Below are positions 27,679 through 36,333 of a stretch of 64,000 nucleotides of DNA, one piece after another. The position numbers and the translations under genes were made by a program. The stretch covers positions 1-64,000 of the forward strand of contig JAHDXW010000011.1 of assembly GCA_023383015.1 (NCBI GenBank), written 5' to 3'. The notes beneath the pieces were generated by a model. The model was not told the origin of the DNA. It searched no databases and worked only from the letters and a program-made list of their open reading frames with translations. The DNA is from Paracoccaceae bacterium. GTDB lineage: Bacteria > Pseudomonadota > Alphaproteobacteria > Rhodobacterales > Rhodobacteraceae. Every line of letters starts with the position of its first letter. The first letter of the stretch is position 1.

Positions 27679-28860
27679 ATGATCCCCGCCGTCCTGCCCA
27701 CCTACAACCGCGCGCCGCTGACCTTCGTCCGCGGCGAGGGCGCCTGGCTGATCGAGGCCGACGGCCGCCGCTTCCTCGACCTCGGGGCCGGGATCGCGGT
27801 GAACGCGCTCGGCCATGCCCATCCGGCGCTGGTCGAGGCGCTGACCGAGCAGGCCGGCCGGCTGTGGCACGTCTCGAACCTCTACCGGATCGAGGAGCAG
27901 GAGGCGCTTGCCCGCCGGCTGGTGGACGCCACCTTTGCCGACACCGTCTTCTTCACCAACTCCGGCACCGAGGCGGCGGAGCTTGCGATCAAGATGGTCC
28001 GCAAGCACTGGTCGGCCCGGGGCGACGGCGACCGCATCGAGATTCTCGCCTTCGAGGGGGCGTTCCACGGCCGCTCGACCGGGGCCATCGCGGCGGCCGG
28101 CGGCGACAAGCTGACCAAGGGCTACGGACCGCTGATGCCGGGCTTCCGGCAGCTTCCGTTCGGCGACCACGAGGCGCTGAAGGCCGCCCTGACCGACCGC
28201 ACCGCCGCGGTGATGGTCGAGCCGGTGCAGGGCGAGGGCGGCATCAGGCCGCTGCCGGACGCCTGCCTGAAGGGGCTGCGCGCGGCCTGCGACGCGACCG
28301 GGGCGCTCCTGGTGCTGGACGAGGTGCAGTGCGGCATGGGCCGGACCGGCAGGCTGTTCGCCCATGAATGGGCCGGCATCAGCCCCGACATCATGATGGT
28401 GGCCAAGGGCATCGGCGGCGGCTTTCCGCTGGGCGCGGTGCTGGCCACCGAGGCGGCGGCAGCGGCGATGACAGCCGGCAGCCACGGGTCGACCTACGGC
28501 GGCAACCCGCTGGCCTGCGCGGTCGGGCTGCAGGTGATGGACATCGTCGCCGACGAGGAATTCCTGGCCGGGGTCCGCCGGCGGGCGGGGCTTCTGCGCC
28601 AGCGGCTGGAGGGGCTCGTGGCCGTCCATCCCGAGGTCTTCGAGGCGGTCCGCGGCCAGGGGCTGATGCTGGGGCTGAAATGCCGCAAGCCCAACGCCGA
28701 GGTCGTGACGGCCGGCCATGCCGAGGGCGTGCTGACGGTCGCCGGCGGCGACAACGTCATCCGCCTGCTGCCGCCGCTGGTCCTGAGCGAGGAGGAGATC
28801 GCCGAGGGCGTCGCCCGGCTTGACCGCGCCGCCCGCCGCCTCGCCCCTGCCGCGGTCTGA
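27679..28860 (+). CDS. argD: acetylornithine/succinyldiaminopimelate aminotransferase
   Basis: 393-residue class III PLP aminotransferase of arginine (and possibly lysine) synthesis. Marks are [42 protein letters not shown] and the PLP Lys in [17 protein letters not shown]. Length is standard. The next gene is argF, as in many Alphaproteobacteria; the two are probably co-transcribed, with an 82-nt gap. Confidence 0.95.
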   Translation: MIPAVLPTYNRAPLTFVRGEGAWLIEADGRRFLDLGAGIAVNALGHAHPALVEALTEQAGRLWHVSNLYRIEEQEALARRLVDATFADTVFFTNSGTEAAELAIKMVRKHWSARGDGDRIEILAFEGAFHGRSTGAIAAAGGDKLTKGYGPLMPGFRQLPFGDHEALKAALTDRTAAVMVEPVQGEGGIRPLPDACLKGLRAACDATGALLVLDEVQCGMGRTGRLFAHEWAGISPDIMMVAKGIGGGFPLGAVLATEAAAAAMTAGSHGSTYGGNPLACAVGLQVMDIVADEEFLAGVRRRAGLLRQRLEGLVAVHPEVFEAVRGQGLMLGLKCRKPNAEVVTAGHAEGVLTVAGGDNVIRLLPPLVLSEEEIAEGVARLDRAARRLAPAAV

Positions 28861-28942
28861 CCGCCGCCGCCGGGGGCCCGCCGGCGCTGTCACGGCGACC
28901 GGCCGGCCGCGCCCCCCGCATCCCGCATACCGAAGGCCCGCC

Positions 28943-29869
28943 ATGCCCCATTTCCTCGACCTGCACACCACCGACCGGGCCGCACTGCGCGGCATCCTCG
29001 ACCGCGCCGCGGCGATGAAAGCGGCGCGCGCCGGCCGCCCGCGCGGGGCCGGCGACGACGACCAGCCGCTGGCCGGGCGGATCGTGGCGCTGATCTTCGA
29101 GAAGCCCTCGACCCGCACGCGGGTGTCCTTCGACGTCGGCATCCGCCAGATGGGCGGGCAGACCATGGTGCTGTCGGGCAGCGAGCTGCAGCTTGGCCAC
29201 GGCGAGACCATCGCCGACACCGCCCGGGTGCTGTCGCGGTATGTCGATGCGATCATGCTTCGGACCTTCGACGAGGCGGTCCTGGCCGAGATGGCCGAGC
29301 ATGCCGGCGTTCCGGTGGTCAACGGGCTGACGAACCAGTCGCACCCCTGCCAAATCATGGCCGACGTGATGACCTTCGAGGAGCATCGCGGTGCCATCGC
29401 CGGGCGCAAGGTGGTGTGGTCGGGCGACGGCAACAACGTCTGCGCCTCGTGGCTGCACGCGGCCGCGCAGTTCGGCTTCGACCTCACCTTCACCGGCCCT
29501 TCGGCGCTCGACCCCCCCGACGGCCCGGTCGGCTTTGCCCGCGCGGCCGGCCGGCGAGTGGTCATCGAGCGCGACCCGCTGGCGGCGGTGGCCGGCGCAG
29601 ACCTTGTCGTCACCGACACCTGGGTGTCGATGCACGACAGCCAGTCGGCGCGGGAACGCCGCCACAATCTGCTGCGCCCCTACCAGGTGAACGAGCGGCT
29701 GATGGCGGCCGCGCGGCCCGGTGCGCTGTTCATGCACTGCCTGCCCGCCCACCGCGGGGAGGAGGTGACGAACGCGGTGATGGACGGGCCGGCCTCGGTT
29801 GTCTGGGACGAGGCCGAGAACCGCCTGCACGCGCAGAAGGCGGTCCTGCGCTGGTGCCTGGGCCTCTGA
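28943..29869 (+). CDS. argF: ornithine carbamoyltransferase
   Basis: 308 residues. Carbamoyl-phosphate binding loop [15 protein letters not shown], ornithine/CP motif [17 protein letters not shown] and the catalytic [12 protein letters not shown] are all present. It converts ornithine and carbamoyl phosphate to citrulline in arginine synthesis. The ATG at 28943 matches homologue starts ([11 protein letters not shown]). It follows argD on the same strand. Confidence 0.97.
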   Translation: MPHFLDLHTTDRAALRGILDRAAAMKAARAGRPRGAGDDDQPLAGRIVALIFEKPSTRTRVSFDVGIRQMGGQTMVLSGSELQLGHGETIADTARVLSRYVDAIMLRTFDEAVLAEMAEHAGVPVVNGLTNQSHPCQIMADVMTFEEHRGAIAGRKVVWSGDGNNVCASWLHAAAQFGFDLTFTGPSALDPPDGPVGFARAAGRRVVIERDPLAAVAGADLVVTDTWVSMHDSQSARERRHNLLRPYQVNERLMAAARPGALFMHCLPAHRGEEVTNAVMDGPASVVWDEAENRLHAQKAVLRWCLGL

Positions 29870-30000
29870 CCCCCCCCCGATTCGCCCCCCCGGGCGCCGG
29901 TGTCCGGCCGGGCGGGGGGCCTGCATCTGGCGGGCCTGCGGGGCGGGCGCACAGCATGTTGACGCCACCGCCCGGGCCCGGCCCGCGACAGCATGCGAAG

Positions 30001-30030
30001 TTGAAAAACCCTTTTGTCTTGGGCTATTGT
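30001..30030 (+). promoter_or_regulatory. sigma-70 type promoter
   Basis: TTGAAA (30001-30006), an 18-nt spacer and TATTGT (30025-30030), in a noticeably A+T-rich island 66 nt before the small periplasmic protein gene. It indicates that this gene is transcribed independently of argDF. Confidence 0.6.
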
Positions 30031-30096
30031 AGCGCGGTCTTCAAGGAACCCCGCGACGGCGGATGCCACCGCCGCGCCCACGGACACGAGGCAGCG

Positions 30097-30411
30097 ATGA
30101 TTCCATCCCGCATTCTGGCCGCGGCGGCAGTTGCCGTGGCGATCCATGCCCCCGCCGCCGTTGCCGGCCCGATCGAGAGCGCCTGCAACGCCTCGGGCCG
30201 GCAGGCCGCCTCGCGCGCGCTGTGCGCCTGCATCCAGGTGGCGGCCGATGCGACGCTGACGCGCAGCGACCAGCGCCGCGCCTCGCGCTTCTTCAGCGAT
30301 CCCCACCAGGCGCAGGAGGTGCGGATGTCGAAGTCGGATTCCGACAGCGCATTCTGGGACCGCTACCGGGCCTTCGGGGCGCTGGCCGAGAGCCGCTGCG
30401 CCCGCGGCTGA
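30097..30411 (+). CDS. small periplasmic protein of unknown function
   Basis: 104 residues with a Sec signal peptide (residues 1-23, AVA|GPIES) and a mature part with three Cys (ESACNAS, LCACIQ, ESRCARG) around ASRALCACIQVAADATLTRS and RRASRFFSDPHQAQEVRMSK. Close relatives are common in Rhodobacterales and are often labelled 'arginine transporter' in databases, probably only because of nearby arginine genes; nothing here resembles a transporter. It has its own promoter. Confidence 0.85.
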   Translation: MIPSRILAAAAVAVAIHAPAAVAGPIESACNASGRQAASRALCACIQVAADATLTRSDQRRASRFFSDPHQAQEVRMSKSDSDSAFWDRYRAFGALAESRCARG

Positions 30412-30509
30412 GCAGCGGGTCCGCCGGAACGCGCTGCGCCCGCGGCAGAGCCGCGGGCGCGCAAGGGCCGGCCGGCGCGGGGAAGGCGGGCGCGCGCCTG
30501 CCCGTCGCC

Positions 30510-31025
30510 TCAGTTGCCCGGTCTGTGGCCGTGCATCGCGCCGCCGCCGTGGCCCTGCATCGCGCCGCCGGCAGGCTCGCCCACCGGAACCTCGACGACG
30601 ATCTGACCCGCGACCTCGAAGGTCAGGGTGATGGCCACCGATTCGCCCTCGACGAGCGGGCGCCTGAGGCCCATCAGCATGACGTGGTCGGCGCCGCGGG
30701 CGAGGGCGTGCTCGCCGCCGGCGGGGATGGCGAAGCCGTCCTTGACCTCGACCATCCGCATCACCCCCTGGGCGTCCTGGATGTGGGTGTGCAGTTCGGC
30801 ACGCGCTGCCAGGTCGCCATCGACGGAGGCGGCGATCAGCCGGTCCTCGGCGGCGCCGTGGTTCGCGATCGTCATGAACGCGCCGGCCGCGATGGCCATC
30901 GCGCCCGAGGCGCGAATGTAGGCGTCGCGGACCTCGATCGTCGAATCGGCGGCGGCGGCGGGGGCGGCGGCGGAGGCCAGCCCGAGGCCGAGGGCCAGGG
31001 CGGCGGAACGGAAGGTGGAAAGCAT
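30510..31025 (-). CDS. pccA: periplasmic copper chaperone PCu(A)C
   Basis: 171 residues with a signal peptide (cleavage near AAA|DST). The Cu(I) site of the PCu(A)C family is visible: GAFMTIANHG, LHTHIQDAQGVMRMVEV and the H-x-M of ADHVMLMGLRRPL. An extra C-terminal His/Met tail (MQGHGGG, then AMHGHRPG) could bind further copper. The family delivers copper to the CuA/CuB sites of cytochrome oxidases. The preceding gene, 42 nt upstream on the same strand, is a likely partner. The start at 31025 gives a normal signal peptide. Confidence 0.93.
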   Translation of the reverse strand: MLSTFRSAALALGLGLASAAAPAAAADSTIEVRDAYIRASGAMAIAAGAFMTIANHGAAEDRLIAASVDGDLAARAELHTHIQDAQGVMRMVEVKDGFAIPAGGEHALARGADHVMLMGLRRPLVEGESVAITLTFEVAGQIVVEVPVGEPAGGAMQGHGGGAMHGHRPGN

Positions 31026-31067
31026 CGGGAACTCCGTTGGGTCGGAAGACTGGAACACGCTTGCGGT

Positions 31068-31427
31068 TCAGACGGAGTGGCGGGGAGGGTCGCGCACCCG
31101 GGTGCGGCGGACCGGGCGCGGGCGTGCGGCAGGGATGGCGCGCGAGGCGATCCGCCGGGCCCGGGCCGGCGGCGGCTGCGGTGCCGGCGCGGCGGGCAGG
31201 GCGAGCGCAGGCAGGTGCGGCAGGCAGTCGGGGCAGGGATGGCCCGGCGGCGCCACGGGGCGCCCCCGGGAATCGACGGCGACCGCCGAGGGCCCGTCCG
31301 TTGTGCAGATGACGGCCATGGCGGCCATCCGCGGCGCCACGGCGGCCAGCGCCATCGGCAGGCTTGCCGCGACGACCACGGTGGCCAGCAGGACGGCAAG
31401 CACAGGGCGCAGGCGGGCGGACCTCAT
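31068..31427 (-). CDS. DUF2946-like small exported protein upstream of pccA
   Basis: 119 residues from the ATG at 31427. A hydrophobic segment (LAVLLATVVVAASLPMALAA) is followed by MAVICTTDG, a CPDC pair, and a Pro/Arg-rich tail. The pattern resembles DUF2946 proteins, which often sit beside copper chaperone genes, though I am only moderately sure of the family. Co-direction and spacing indicate an operon with pccA. A copper-related role is inferred from context. Confidence 0.65.
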   Translation of the reverse strand: MRSARLRPVLAVLLATVVVAASLPMALAAVAPRMAAMAVICTTDGPSAVAVDSRGRPVAPPGHPCPDCLPHLPALALPAAPAPQPPPARARRIASRAIPAARPRPVRRTRVRDPPRHSV

Positions 31428-31514
31428 GGCCGTGAACCTAGGCGCGCGCCGGTCGGCGGGGAAGCGGGCGCGGCGTCGCAGCGGCAATCTGCGCAGGCCG
31501 GGGCCCCAAAGCGG

Positions 31515-31538
31515 AAGGCCCCGCGCGGGCGGGGCCTT
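31515..31538 (-). terminator. strong hairpin after rpmB
   Basis: AAGGCCCCGC (31515-31524) and GCGGGGCCTT (31529-31538) form a perfect 10-bp stem with a 4-nt loop, 26 nt downstream of the rpmB stop on the minus strand. The T-tract is poor, but position and strength suggest the rpmB terminator, separating it from the copper genes. Confidence 0.6.
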
Positions 31539-31564
31539 GGGGGCATCGCGCGCGGGTGCCCCGC

Positions 31565-31858
31565 TCAGGCGGCGGGGGTCTGCCCGGCCTTGGCGATCTC
31601 GCGCTTGATCCTCAGCGCCCGCGGCGACAGGGCCGCATCATCGGCGCCGGCAAGGAAGGCATCCAGCCCGCCGCGATGGTCGACGGTGCGCAGCCCGTGC
31701 GCCGACACGCGCAGCCGGAACGAGCGGCCGAGCGCGTCCGACATCATGGTGACGGCGTTGAGGTTGGGCAGGAAGCGCCGCTTGGTCTTGTTGTTGGCGT
31801 GGCTCACGTTGTGGCCCACCTGCGGGCCCTTGCCGGTCAGTTCGCAGAGGCGCGACAT
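31565..31858 (-). CDS. rpmB: 50S ribosomal protein L28
   Basis: 97 residues, the length usual in Alphaproteobacteria. [32 protein letters not shown] and the [17 protein letters not shown] segment identify L28. The ATG at 31858 is preceded by an AGGA ribosome-binding site. It is a single-gene unit ending in a strong hairpin. Nothing unusual. Confidence 0.98.
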   Translation of the reverse strand: MSRLCELTGKGPQVGHNVSHANNKTKRRFLPNLNAVTMMSDALGRSFRLRVSAHGLRTVDHRGGLDAFLAGADDAALSPRALRIKREIAKAGQTPAA

Positions 31859-31942
31859 GGCGGTATCCTCGTCTGTGGTCATGGCCCGCGTCGGCACGGG
31901 CGCGCGGGGCGCCGCGGCGCGGCCGGAACGATCCGCGCTGCC

Positions 31943-32992
31943 CTAGCGGGTCGGCGGGCCATCGTCAAGCGCGTCGCGCCCGGCGGGCGCCGCCGCGGCC
32001 CCGGGCGGCGCCGGCGGCGCGGCAAGCTCGCGCAGCATTTCGGCCGCTGCCCGGGCGGGCGGCAGCGTTCCCGCCGCCACAGCCGCGCCGAGCCCCGCCA
32101 TCCGCGCCGCGGCGGCCGGCTCGGAAGTGAGCCGCGCGAGCAGGCCGGCGCGCACCTCCTCCTCGAAGGCGGCCCGCGCCTGGGCGGCGCGGCGGCGGGC
32201 CCAGTGGCCGCTGTCGCGCCGCCAGCCGTCGATCGCCCGGATCGCCGCCCAGGCCGCATCGAGCCCCGCGCCCGACGCGGCCGAGACCGCCATCACGCGG
32301 GGATGCCCCGGCGGGTCGGCCGGACGCGGCCGCATCAGCCTGAGGGCCCCGGAGTAGTCGGCCAGCGTGGCCAGCGCGGCGGGGCGCAGCGCCCCGTCGG
32401 CCTTGTTGACGAGGACGAGGTCGGCCATCTCCATGATGCCGCGCTTGACGCCCTGCAGTTCGTCCCCGCCCGCCGGGGCGATCAGGAGCACGAAGACGTC
32501 GGTCATGCCGGCCACCATCGTCTCGGACTGGCCGACGCCCACCGTCTCGACCAGCACGACGTCGAAGCCCGCCGCCTCGCACAGCGCCACCGCCTCGCGC
32601 GTGCGCCGCGCCACGCCGCCAGCCACCGCGCCCGAGGGCGAGGGGCGGATGAAGGCGCGCGGATCGCGGGCGAGCCCCTCCATCCGGGTCTTGTCACCGA
32701 GGATCGAGCCGCCGCTGCGGGCCGAGGAGGGGTCGACCGCCAGCACCGCGACGCGCAGGTCATCGCCGGTCAGCATCCGCCCGAGGGCTTCGATGAAGGT
32801 CGACTTGCCCACGCCGGGCGTGCCGGTGAGGCCGACCCTCAGCGCCGTGCGCCCCGCGGCGGCGGCGCGGTCGAGAAGCTCGAGGGCGGCGGCGCGATGG
32901 TCGGGCCGGCTGCTCTCGATCAGGGTGATGGCGCGCGCGAGTGCCCGCCGGTCGCCCGCCAGCACCCGCGCCGCAAGCTCCGATCCGCCCAT
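31943..32992 (-). CDS. meaB: methylmalonyl-CoA mutase-associated GTPase MeaB
   Basis: 349-residue G3E-class GTPase. Walker A GLTGTPGVGKSTF, the VLAVDPSSARSGGSILGDKT switch, VETVGVGQSE and the NKAD base-specificity motif are clear. MeaB protects and reloads the B12 cofactor of methylmalonyl-CoA mutase; the mutase gene is not in this window. The C-terminal tail is Ala/Pro-rich. It is divergent from the DUF3108-like gene. Confidence 0.93.
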   Translation of the reverse strand: MGGSELAARVLAGDRRALARAITLIESSRPDHRAAALELLDRAAAAGRTALRVGLTGTPGVGKSTFIEALGRMLTGDDLRVAVLAVDPSSARSGGSILGDKTRMEGLARDPRAFIRPSPSGAVAGGVARRTREAVALCEAAGFDVVLVETVGVGQSETMVAGMTDVFVLLIAPAGGDELQGVKRGIMEMADLVLVNKADGALRPAALATLADYSGALRLMRPRPADPPGHPRVMAVSAASGAGLDAAWAAIRAIDGWRRDSGHWARRRAAQARAAFEEEVRAGLLARLTSEPAAAARMAGLGAAVAAGTLPPARAAAEMLRELAAPPAPPGAAAAPAGRDALDDGPPTR

Positions 32993-33092
32993 TCCGCCCG
33001 TCTCGCCCGAAGTTGATGCGTCACGGGGTTCCTTGCCCCGGCATCAGCCTGTATGTCCAGCCCCGACCCCGAAGCCGGACCAAGCCCAGCCG

Positions 33093-33833
33093 ATGCCTGC
33101 CCGTGTCCTTGCCCCGGCCCTGACCGTGGCCTGCCTTGCCGCCGGTGCCGCCGCGGCCGAGCGCAGCGACGCGGCGCAGTTCGACGTCTATCTCGGCGGG
33201 TTCCGCGTCGGCCATGTCAGCCTGGCCGCCGCCGAGGGCGACGGGCGCTACAGTGCCGAGGCGCGGATCGAGAGCGCGGGGCTGGCGGGGCTGCTGCGGC
33301 GGGTGCGCTATGATGCGCGCGCCGAGGGCCAGCTGCGCGGCGGCCGCCACCACCCCATGCGCTACGAGGAGGAGGCCGACACCGGCCGGCGGCAGTCGCG
33401 CTCGGTGATGGAATACGAGGGCGGGGTGCCGCGGATCGTGGCCTACGAATCCAACCGCACCAGCGAGCGGCGCGGCACGCCGCTCGACCCCGCAGGCCAG
33501 GGCGGCACGCTCGATCCCATGACCGCGCTCTATCTTGCGCTGCGCGACGTCGTGCCCGCGGAGCTGTGCGCGCTTGACCTCGAGCTGTTCGACGGCCGGC
33601 GGCGCAGCCGGATGTGGCACTATCCCGGGCAGGAGCCCGTGCCCGACGGGGACGGTGCGGTCACCTGCCGGGGCGAGTACCGCCGGATCGAGGGGTTCAC
33701 GCTGCGCGACATGGGCGAGATGGCGGAGTTCCCCTTCGCGGTCACCTACCAGCCGGACGGCGAGGGGCGTCACGCGGTGGCGATCGTCCGGGTCACGACG
33801 CTCTATGGCCAGGCGACGCTGGTCCGGCGCTGA
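33093..33833 (+). CDS. exported DUF3108/DUF6134-like protein
   Basis: 246 residues with a signal peptide (residues 1-21, ending AAA|ERS). The body has antiparallel-strand character: AQFDVYLGGFRVGHVSLAAA, RYSAEARIESAGLAGLLRRV, then SVMEYEGGVPRIVAY. It resembles DUF3108-type periplasmic proteins thought to support cell-envelope functions; function unproven. hrpB begins 5 nt after its stop, so the two are probably co-transcribed. Confidence 0.75.
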   Translation: MPARVLAPALTVACLAAGAAAAERSDAAQFDVYLGGFRVGHVSLAAAEGDGRYSAEARIESAGLAGLLRRVRYDARAEGQLRGGRHHPMRYEEEADTGRRQSRSVMEYEGGVPRIVAYESNRTSERRGTPLDPAGQGGTLDPMTALYLALRDVVPAELCALDLELFDGRRRSRMWHYPGQEPVPDGDGAVTCRGEYRRIEGFTLRDMGEMAEFPFAVTYQPDGEGRHAVAIVRVTTLYGQATLVRR

Positions 33834-33838
33834 GGGCG

Positions 33839-36310
33839 ATGGCCGCGGCGCCGCTTCCGGTTGACGCGGCGCTGCCGGCGCTTGCCGCGGCGCTGGCGGA
33901 TGGCGGCCGCGCCGTGCTGCAGGCCCCGCCGGGGGCGGGCAAGACGACGCGGGTGCCACTGGCCCTGCTGGCCGCTTCGCCCGGCCGCGTCCTGATGCTC
34001 GAGCCGCGGCGGCTGGCGGCGCGGGCGGCGGCCGAGCGGATGGCCGCGACGCTGGGCGAGGCGCCGGGGGGAACTGTCGGCTTCCGCATCCGCGGCGAGG
34101 CGGCAGTGTCGGCGGCGACCCGGATCGAGGTCGTCACCGAGGGCATCCTGACGCGGATGATCCAGGCCGACCCCGCGCTTGACGGCGTCGGCACGGTGAT
34201 CTTCGACGAGTTCCACGAGCGGTCGATCCACGCCGACCTCGGCCTTGCGCTGCTGTGGGAGGCGCGCGGCGCGCTGCGCCCCGACCTGCGGCTGGTGGTG
34301 ATGTCGGCGACGCTGGACGCCGGGCCGGTGGCAGCGCTGCTGGACGGGGCGCCGGTGGTCACCGCTGCCGGCCGCGCCTTTCCGGTCGAGACCCGCTGGC
34401 TGGACCGGCCGGTGGCGCGCGAGGCGCGCCCGGAGGCGGCGGCGGCCGACCTGGTGCTGCGGGCCGTGGAGGAGACGTCGGGCGGCATCCTCGTCTTCTT
34501 GCCCGGCGAGGGCGAGATCCGGCGGGTGGCCCGTCTGCTGGACGGCCGGCTGCCGGCGGGCTGCGCGATCCGGCCGCTGTACGGGGCGCTGCCCCCGGCG
34601 GCCCAGCGCGCGGCCATCGCCCCGGCGGCGGAGGGGCGAAAGCTGGTGCTGGCGACCGCCATCGCCGAGACCTCGCTCACGATCGAGGACATCCGGGTGG
34701 TCGTCGATGCCGGCCGCGCGCGGCGGGCCCGCTTCGACCCAGGCTCGGGGATGACCCGGCTGGTGACCGAGCGGGTGACACGGGCGGAGGCGGACCAGCG
34801 CCGCGGCCGCGCCGGGCGGGTCGCGCCCGGGGTCTGCTACCGGCTGTGGACGCGGGGCGAGGAGGGGGCACTGGCGGCCTTCCCCCCGCCCGAGATCGCC
34901 ACCGCCGACCTCGCGGGGCTGGCGCTGGAACTGGCGCTCTGGGGTGCGGCGGGGGCGCAGGGGCTGGCCTTCCTGACCCCGCCGCCGGCCGCCGCCCTGG
35001 CCGAGGGGCGGGCGCTTCTGGCCGACCTCGGGGCGCTGGACGGCACGGGGCGGATCACCGCCCGCGGCCGGGCGATGGCGGGCCTGCCGCTGCATCCGCG
35101 CCTGGCGCACATGCTGCTTCATGCCGGCCGGCAGGCGGCGCCCCTGGCGGCACTGCTGGCCGACCGCGACCCGCTGCCCGGCGCCGGCGCCGACCTCGGC
35201 GCGCGGCTGGCGGCGATGGCGCGCCCGGCGGCGGCGCCGGCCTCGGCGCACGGCGCGCTGCAGCGGCTGCACGAGGAGGCCGGGCGGCTGGCGCGGCTGG
35301 TCCCGGCTGCCGGCGGCGGGCCGATGACGGCGGGGGAGATGGCTGCGCTGGCCTATCCCGATCGGATCGGTCAGCGCCGGCCGGGGGAGGCACCGCGATT
35401 CCTGCTGGCCTCGGGAAAGGGCGCGGTGATGGCCGAGGGCGAGCTCCTGGGCGCCGAACCCCTGGTCGTGGCGAGCGATCTTGACGGCGACCCGCGCGAG
35501 GCGCGGATCCGCATCGCCGCCCCGCTGAGCGAGGCGGCGCTGCGCCGGCTGCACGGCGGGCGGATCGGCTGGCGCGAGGTCTGCCGCTGGGACGCCCGCA
35601 GCGGGCGAATCGAGGCGCGCCGGCAGGAGTGCCTCGGCGCCCTGGTGCTGGACGACCGCCCCTGGGAGGCGCCGGCCGCGGCGCGGGCGGCGGCGGCGGT
35701 CGAGGGCGTGCGCGCGCTGGGGCTGGAGGCCTGCGGCATGTCGGAGGCGGCGCGGCGGCTGATCGGCCGGGTGGAGTTCCTGCGCGCGGAGGGCGAGGAT
35801 CTGCCGGCAATGGACGAGGCAGCGCTGCTGGCGGGGGCCGGGGAGTGGCTGGCGCCGCATCTGGGTGCGGTGCGCGGGGCGGGCGATCTGGCCCGGCTGG
35901 ACCTTGCCGCCGCGCTGCACGGGCGGCTGGGCCGCGAGGGGCGGGCGCGCGTCGACCGGCTGGCGCCGGAGCATTTCGTCACTCCGCTCGGCCGGCGGGT
36001 GGCGGTGGACTATGCCGGCGGCGTGCCGGCGGTTGCGCTGCGCCTGCAGGAGCTGTTCGGGGTGGCCGTGCACCCGGTGGTGGGGCCGCGGCGGCTGCCG
36101 CTGCGGCTGACGCTGCTGTCGCCGGCGGGGCGGACGATCCAGGTGACCACCGACCTGCCGGGCTTCTGGGCGGGCAGCTATGCCGATGTCCGCAAGGACA
36201 TGCGCGGCCAGTACCCCAAGCACCCCTGGCCCGAGGATCCCGCGGCCGCCGCACCGACCCTTCGCGCGCGGCCGCGGCCGACCGGCCGCGACGGTGCCGC
36301 GCCGGGCTGA
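33839..36310 (+). CDS. hrpB: ATP-dependent helicase HrpB
   Basis: 823-residue DEAH-type helicase of the HrpB family. Motif I APPGAGKTTRVPL, Ia LEPRRLAARAAAER, II FDEFHERS, III VVMSATLD, and VI ADQRRGRAGRVAPGVCYRLW are all intact, followed by the HA2-like region and the HrpB C-terminal domain (VAVDYAGGVPAVALRLQELF, then GFWAGSYADVRKDMRGQYPK HPWPEDP). The substrate in vivo is unclear. It starts 5 nt after the DUF3108-like gene. Confidence 0.95.
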   Translation: MAAAPLPVDAALPALAAALADGGRAVLQAPPGAGKTTRVPLALLAASPGRVLMLEPRRLAARAAAERMAATLGEAPGGTVGFRIRGEAAVSAATRIEVVTEGILTRMIQADPALDGVGTVIFDEFHERSIHADLGLALLWEARGALRPDLRLVVMSATLDAGPVAALLDGAPVVTAAGRAFPVETRWLDRPVAREARPEAAAADLVLRAVEETSGGILVFLPGEGEIRRVARLLDGRLPAGCAIRPLYGALPPAAQRAAIAPAAEGRKLVLATAIAETSLTIEDIRVVVDAGRARRARFDPGSGMTRLVTERVTRAEADQRRGRAGRVAPGVCYRLWTRGEEGALAAFPPPEIATADLAGLALELALWGAAGAQGLAFLTPPPAAALAEGRALLADLGALDGTGRITARGRAMAGLPLHPRLAHMLLHAGRQAAPLAALLADRDPLPGAGADLGARLAAMARPAAAPASAHGALQRLHEEAGRLARLVPAAGGGPMTAGEMAALAYPDRIGQRRPGEAPRFLLASGKGAVMAEGELLGAEPLVVASDLDGDPREARIRIAAPLSEAALRRLHGGRIGWREVCRWDARSGRIEARRQECLGALVLDDRPWEAPAAARAAAAVEGVRALGLEACGMSEAARRLIGRVEFLRAEGEDLPAMDEAALLAGAGEWLAPHLGAVRGAGDLARLDLAAALHGRLGREGRARVDRLAPEHFVTPLGRRVAVDYAGGVPAVALRLQELFGVAVHPVVGPRRLPLRLTLLSPAGRTIQVTTDLPGFWAGSYADVRKDMRGQYPKHPWPEDPAAAAPTLRARPRPTGRDGAAPG

Positions 36311-36333
36311 CGGGCGGGCCGGCGCGTCCTGCC

